Source of the DNA: Nepenthes gracilis | Taxonomy: Eukaryota; Streptophyta; Magnoliopsida; Caryophyllales; Nepenthaceae | DNA length: 64,000 nt | NCBI GenBank assembly: GCA_033239525.1 | Contig: BSYO01000034.1 | Location: forward strand, 2,232,001 to 2,296,000 | Direction: 5' to 3' | Shown: one piece after another, positions 61,640-64,000 of the stretch | Position numbering within the stretch: the first letter of the stretch is position 1 | Layout of the letters: each line of letters starts with the position of its first letter | The notes under the pieces: generated by a model | The model's input: only the letters and a program-made list of their open reading frames with translations | Databases searched by the model: none | Told to the model about the DNA's origin: nothing | Position numbers and translations under genes: made by a program

Positions 61640-64000
61640 TTCAAAATGTCTCATTCAGACTCCACCTAGTGAGACAATTGTATTACAAGTAGAAGCTAAA
61701 TATGCTACTATGTTTACTTCAAAATTATTAAAATGGGATGAGATCACTTTATCACAAGACTAACAAGTGAATCTTCCCCAACCACTTAGACATATAACGA
61801 GAAAAAAATTTACAAATATTATTGAAACATCTGAAGGTAATATTATTTTTAATTTTAGTAAACCATAAAATTATTTACCTAGATCATTAAGTTATAATAC
61901 TACAAGACCTCCGTCAATTATTTCTGAATATGAAAATTCTAGACCATCAATAAATATGAGATATAAATTTATGTATTCTCATGGTACAAGAAATACAGAT
62001 TGTAGAAACCCTATTCCTAAAATTATTACACAACCAATCCCACAATCATCAAATTTATCATAAATGCAAACAATTAATGTAATAAATATTAAAAAAATTT
62101 ATTCCAGATATAGATACACTCAGAAAAAAAATTATGTTAGAAAAACATAATAATTTTAGAAATTAATTTTTTAATACTTTTAATAAATAACAAATAAAAG
62201 AATATAGAAGTATGTGAAAATAAACAGTGAATTTAATCAAATAGAATTTACCATTTTTTGAATGGTTTATTTCGTACATAAAAAATGTTAATCAATTAGA
62301 TAGAAATAAAAATATTTGGAACAATTTTTAAAATAATATATCTACTATTATAAAAGATAATAAAAATAATAATTTGCCTAAATAAAATATATATCAATCA
62401 AACATTAACATGATTTGTACTCTAGTAACAGAAAATAAAAAAGACGAAAGTAATGAAGAAGAAATTGATGAAGAAGAACTTTGGTTAGAATATCTTTTTA
62501 ATCCAATGGATGAAGAAGATACTGAAAACGAAGAAGAAGAAGAAATTAGTTTAGAAACTCTAATTCATCATAAGTCAAGACCGACTAAAACTTTAACAAT
62601 TATAGATCAATTTGAATCATTCACTGAACTAATTTTAGATCACGTTACACTAACATTCTCTGCACAACAAAGAAAAGTACTTTTAGCTAAATTAACTATG
62701 AAAATAAATAATTTAGCTAATTCTCTAACAAAAATAAGTCAAATTAATAAAATATAAAATCAACAAAAAGAAACTCCTATAAAATGTATCAAATAAGAAA
62801 TTATCCAAGTACATTATAATAATATTAAAAATTTATCAACTTTATCAGAAAATACTGTAACCGTATCATCCCTCTCACTCTCTAAATCACAATCCATAAA
62901 TAATAAAAAAAATATTAAAGAAAATTCTTTAATACCCTTTCCATCTACAAAAGCACTTAATTCATCCAAGTAAATAAAAATTCTCAAGAAAATAAATTAT
63001 TAAAAACCATATATTAAAAATGTAAAACACCTAGATATAAATCTAAACAATGTAAACAAAAGAAAGCAAATAAGTCTAATTTATCTATAAAATTAGAATT
63101 TAAACAAAACATTTTAAATAAAAAAATTGTTAGATATATTAATCAACCTAATTATAATCAGGTGACATTTTTCTTATGTAAAGATCAAAATCAAATAATT
63201 ATTAAAAATTTATATAACGATAATTTTCAGAACTCATATACTATAATATTAAACAATATCTTTTCTGATGTGAAATTACATACTTCAATTATAAATAATT
63301 ATTTCATCTTTTCACAAAAAGAATTATCAAAACAAATATGTTCAAAAATTAATTCATTTTGTTCTAATGAAAATAGAATAATAGCAAGTTTAAAAAATAA
63401 ACAAAATAATCATAATAATACTAATAACTTTACATTAATAAAAAATAAGCAACTTACTCTAATAAAGAATGAATATTATCAATTAACTCCGACAAGGACG
63501 GTAAAGTATCAAATATTTTTTAAGAATAACATAGAAATAAATATTCAATATAATTATCATAAATATTACAAACTAATATTTGATAACATATTATCTGATA
63601 ATAAACTATATAATTCATTTACACAATATTATTTTAATTCTAAAAAAAAAATTAACAACACAGAAATTTAAAACTGATATTTTAACATTTAAAAATCAAT
63701 CAGAAATCTCAAATACATTATAAATAAATAATAATATTTTAAACCAATTCAATAATAAAAAATAATTCATTAATTAATAAAAATTTAATATAATTATCTT
63801 ATGACACAACAATCAAAAAAGAAAAACAATTACAAAATAATCATACTAAAAACTTACAACTACTATATGATCAAAATAAAAATCAAATATATCATAAGTT
63901 TAACAAAAATAATTATATAAAAAAAATAAATATTTTTTTAAAATATAATAAAAAATTAAGATATTGGCAAAATAATGAAAAACAATATTATAAAAGATAA
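61640..64000 (+). pseudogene. A/T-saturated coding relic, possibly an endogenous pararetrovirus (Caulimoviridae-like)
   Basis: Unlike the non-coding desert elsewhere, this region reads as protein-like for over 2 kb on the plus strand but is broken by many stops (mostly TAA) and frame changes. 61665-62050 is open in pieces in one frame. 62410-62757 (115 codons) has a strongly acidic stretch at residues 10-48 (repeated E, D, EEEEE), then a helical Lys/Leu/Asn-rich end. 63162-63671 (169 codons) is Asn/Ile/Lys-rich. The fragment in the first part, rich in Ser/Pro/Asn, followed by an acidic and then basic segment, recalls the movement-protein to coat region of plant pararetroviruses. No RT motif lies in the window, which cuts the relic, so the assignment is tentative. 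Confidence 0.4.

Overview
This is nuclear DNA from a flowering plant, probably a eudicot. It is very AT-rich and intron-bearing, and is dominated by decayed LTR retroelements, MITEs and simple repeats. It contains one clear host gene: fibrillarin, on the minus strand at 30328-36864. I found no bacterial genes, CRISPR array, rRNA or convincing tRNA. Nearly all other open frames are short chance frames or reading frames through repeats.

Layout. 0-11.8 kb: AT-rich DNA with a decayed LTR (about 535-1331), small tandem duplications and a duplicated block at 7.2-8.1 kb. 11.8-17.5 kb: the 3' half of a decayed Ty3/Gypsy element of Tat type, made of an integrase C-terminus, an antisense coding relic, and a polypurine tract with its 3' LTR. 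18.26-18.75 kb: a twofold repeat, each copy carrying a plant snRNA-type promoter (USE plus TATA). 19.9-25.1 kb: three solo-LTR-like elements, one with a perfect 5-bp target duplication. 27.5-29.9 kb: a segment bounded by direct repeats of about 190 bp.

30.3-37.1 kb: fibrillarin, with seven coding exons, canonical splice sites throughout and a promoter with telo boxes and TGGGCC elements. Exon 2 lacks one base in an A-run, which breaks the frame after the GAR domain. The gene is therefore either a recent pseudogene or carries a sequencing error. Introns 2, 5 and 6 are swollen by repeats. Intron 5 holds three copies of one unnamed repeat, one of them inverted.

37.2-51.4 kb: an internally deleted Gypsy element with a primer-binding site (39.2-40.5 kb), a Mutator-like MITE with an 11-bp target duplication, a foldback MITE, and a retroelement 3' end packed with four different minisatellites (44.9-48.6 kb). 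51.6-55.4 kb: a diverged segmental duplication. 57.9-61.6 kb: a complete non-autonomous LTR element (LTR, 578-bp interior, LTR) nested inside a solo LTR of the family also seen at 19.9-21.1 kb. 61.6-64.0 kb: an A/T-saturated coding relic with an acidic segment, possibly an endogenous pararetrovirus (Caulimoviridae-like), broken by many stops and frameshifts.

Fibrillarin works alone here; the other elements do not form a pathway. They record repeated insertion, deletion to solo LTRs, and decay. I did not find a convincing new multi-gene system. The most useful leads are the exon-2 frameshift, the nested LTR pair, the USE/TATA repeat, the foldback hairpin and the relic at the right edge.
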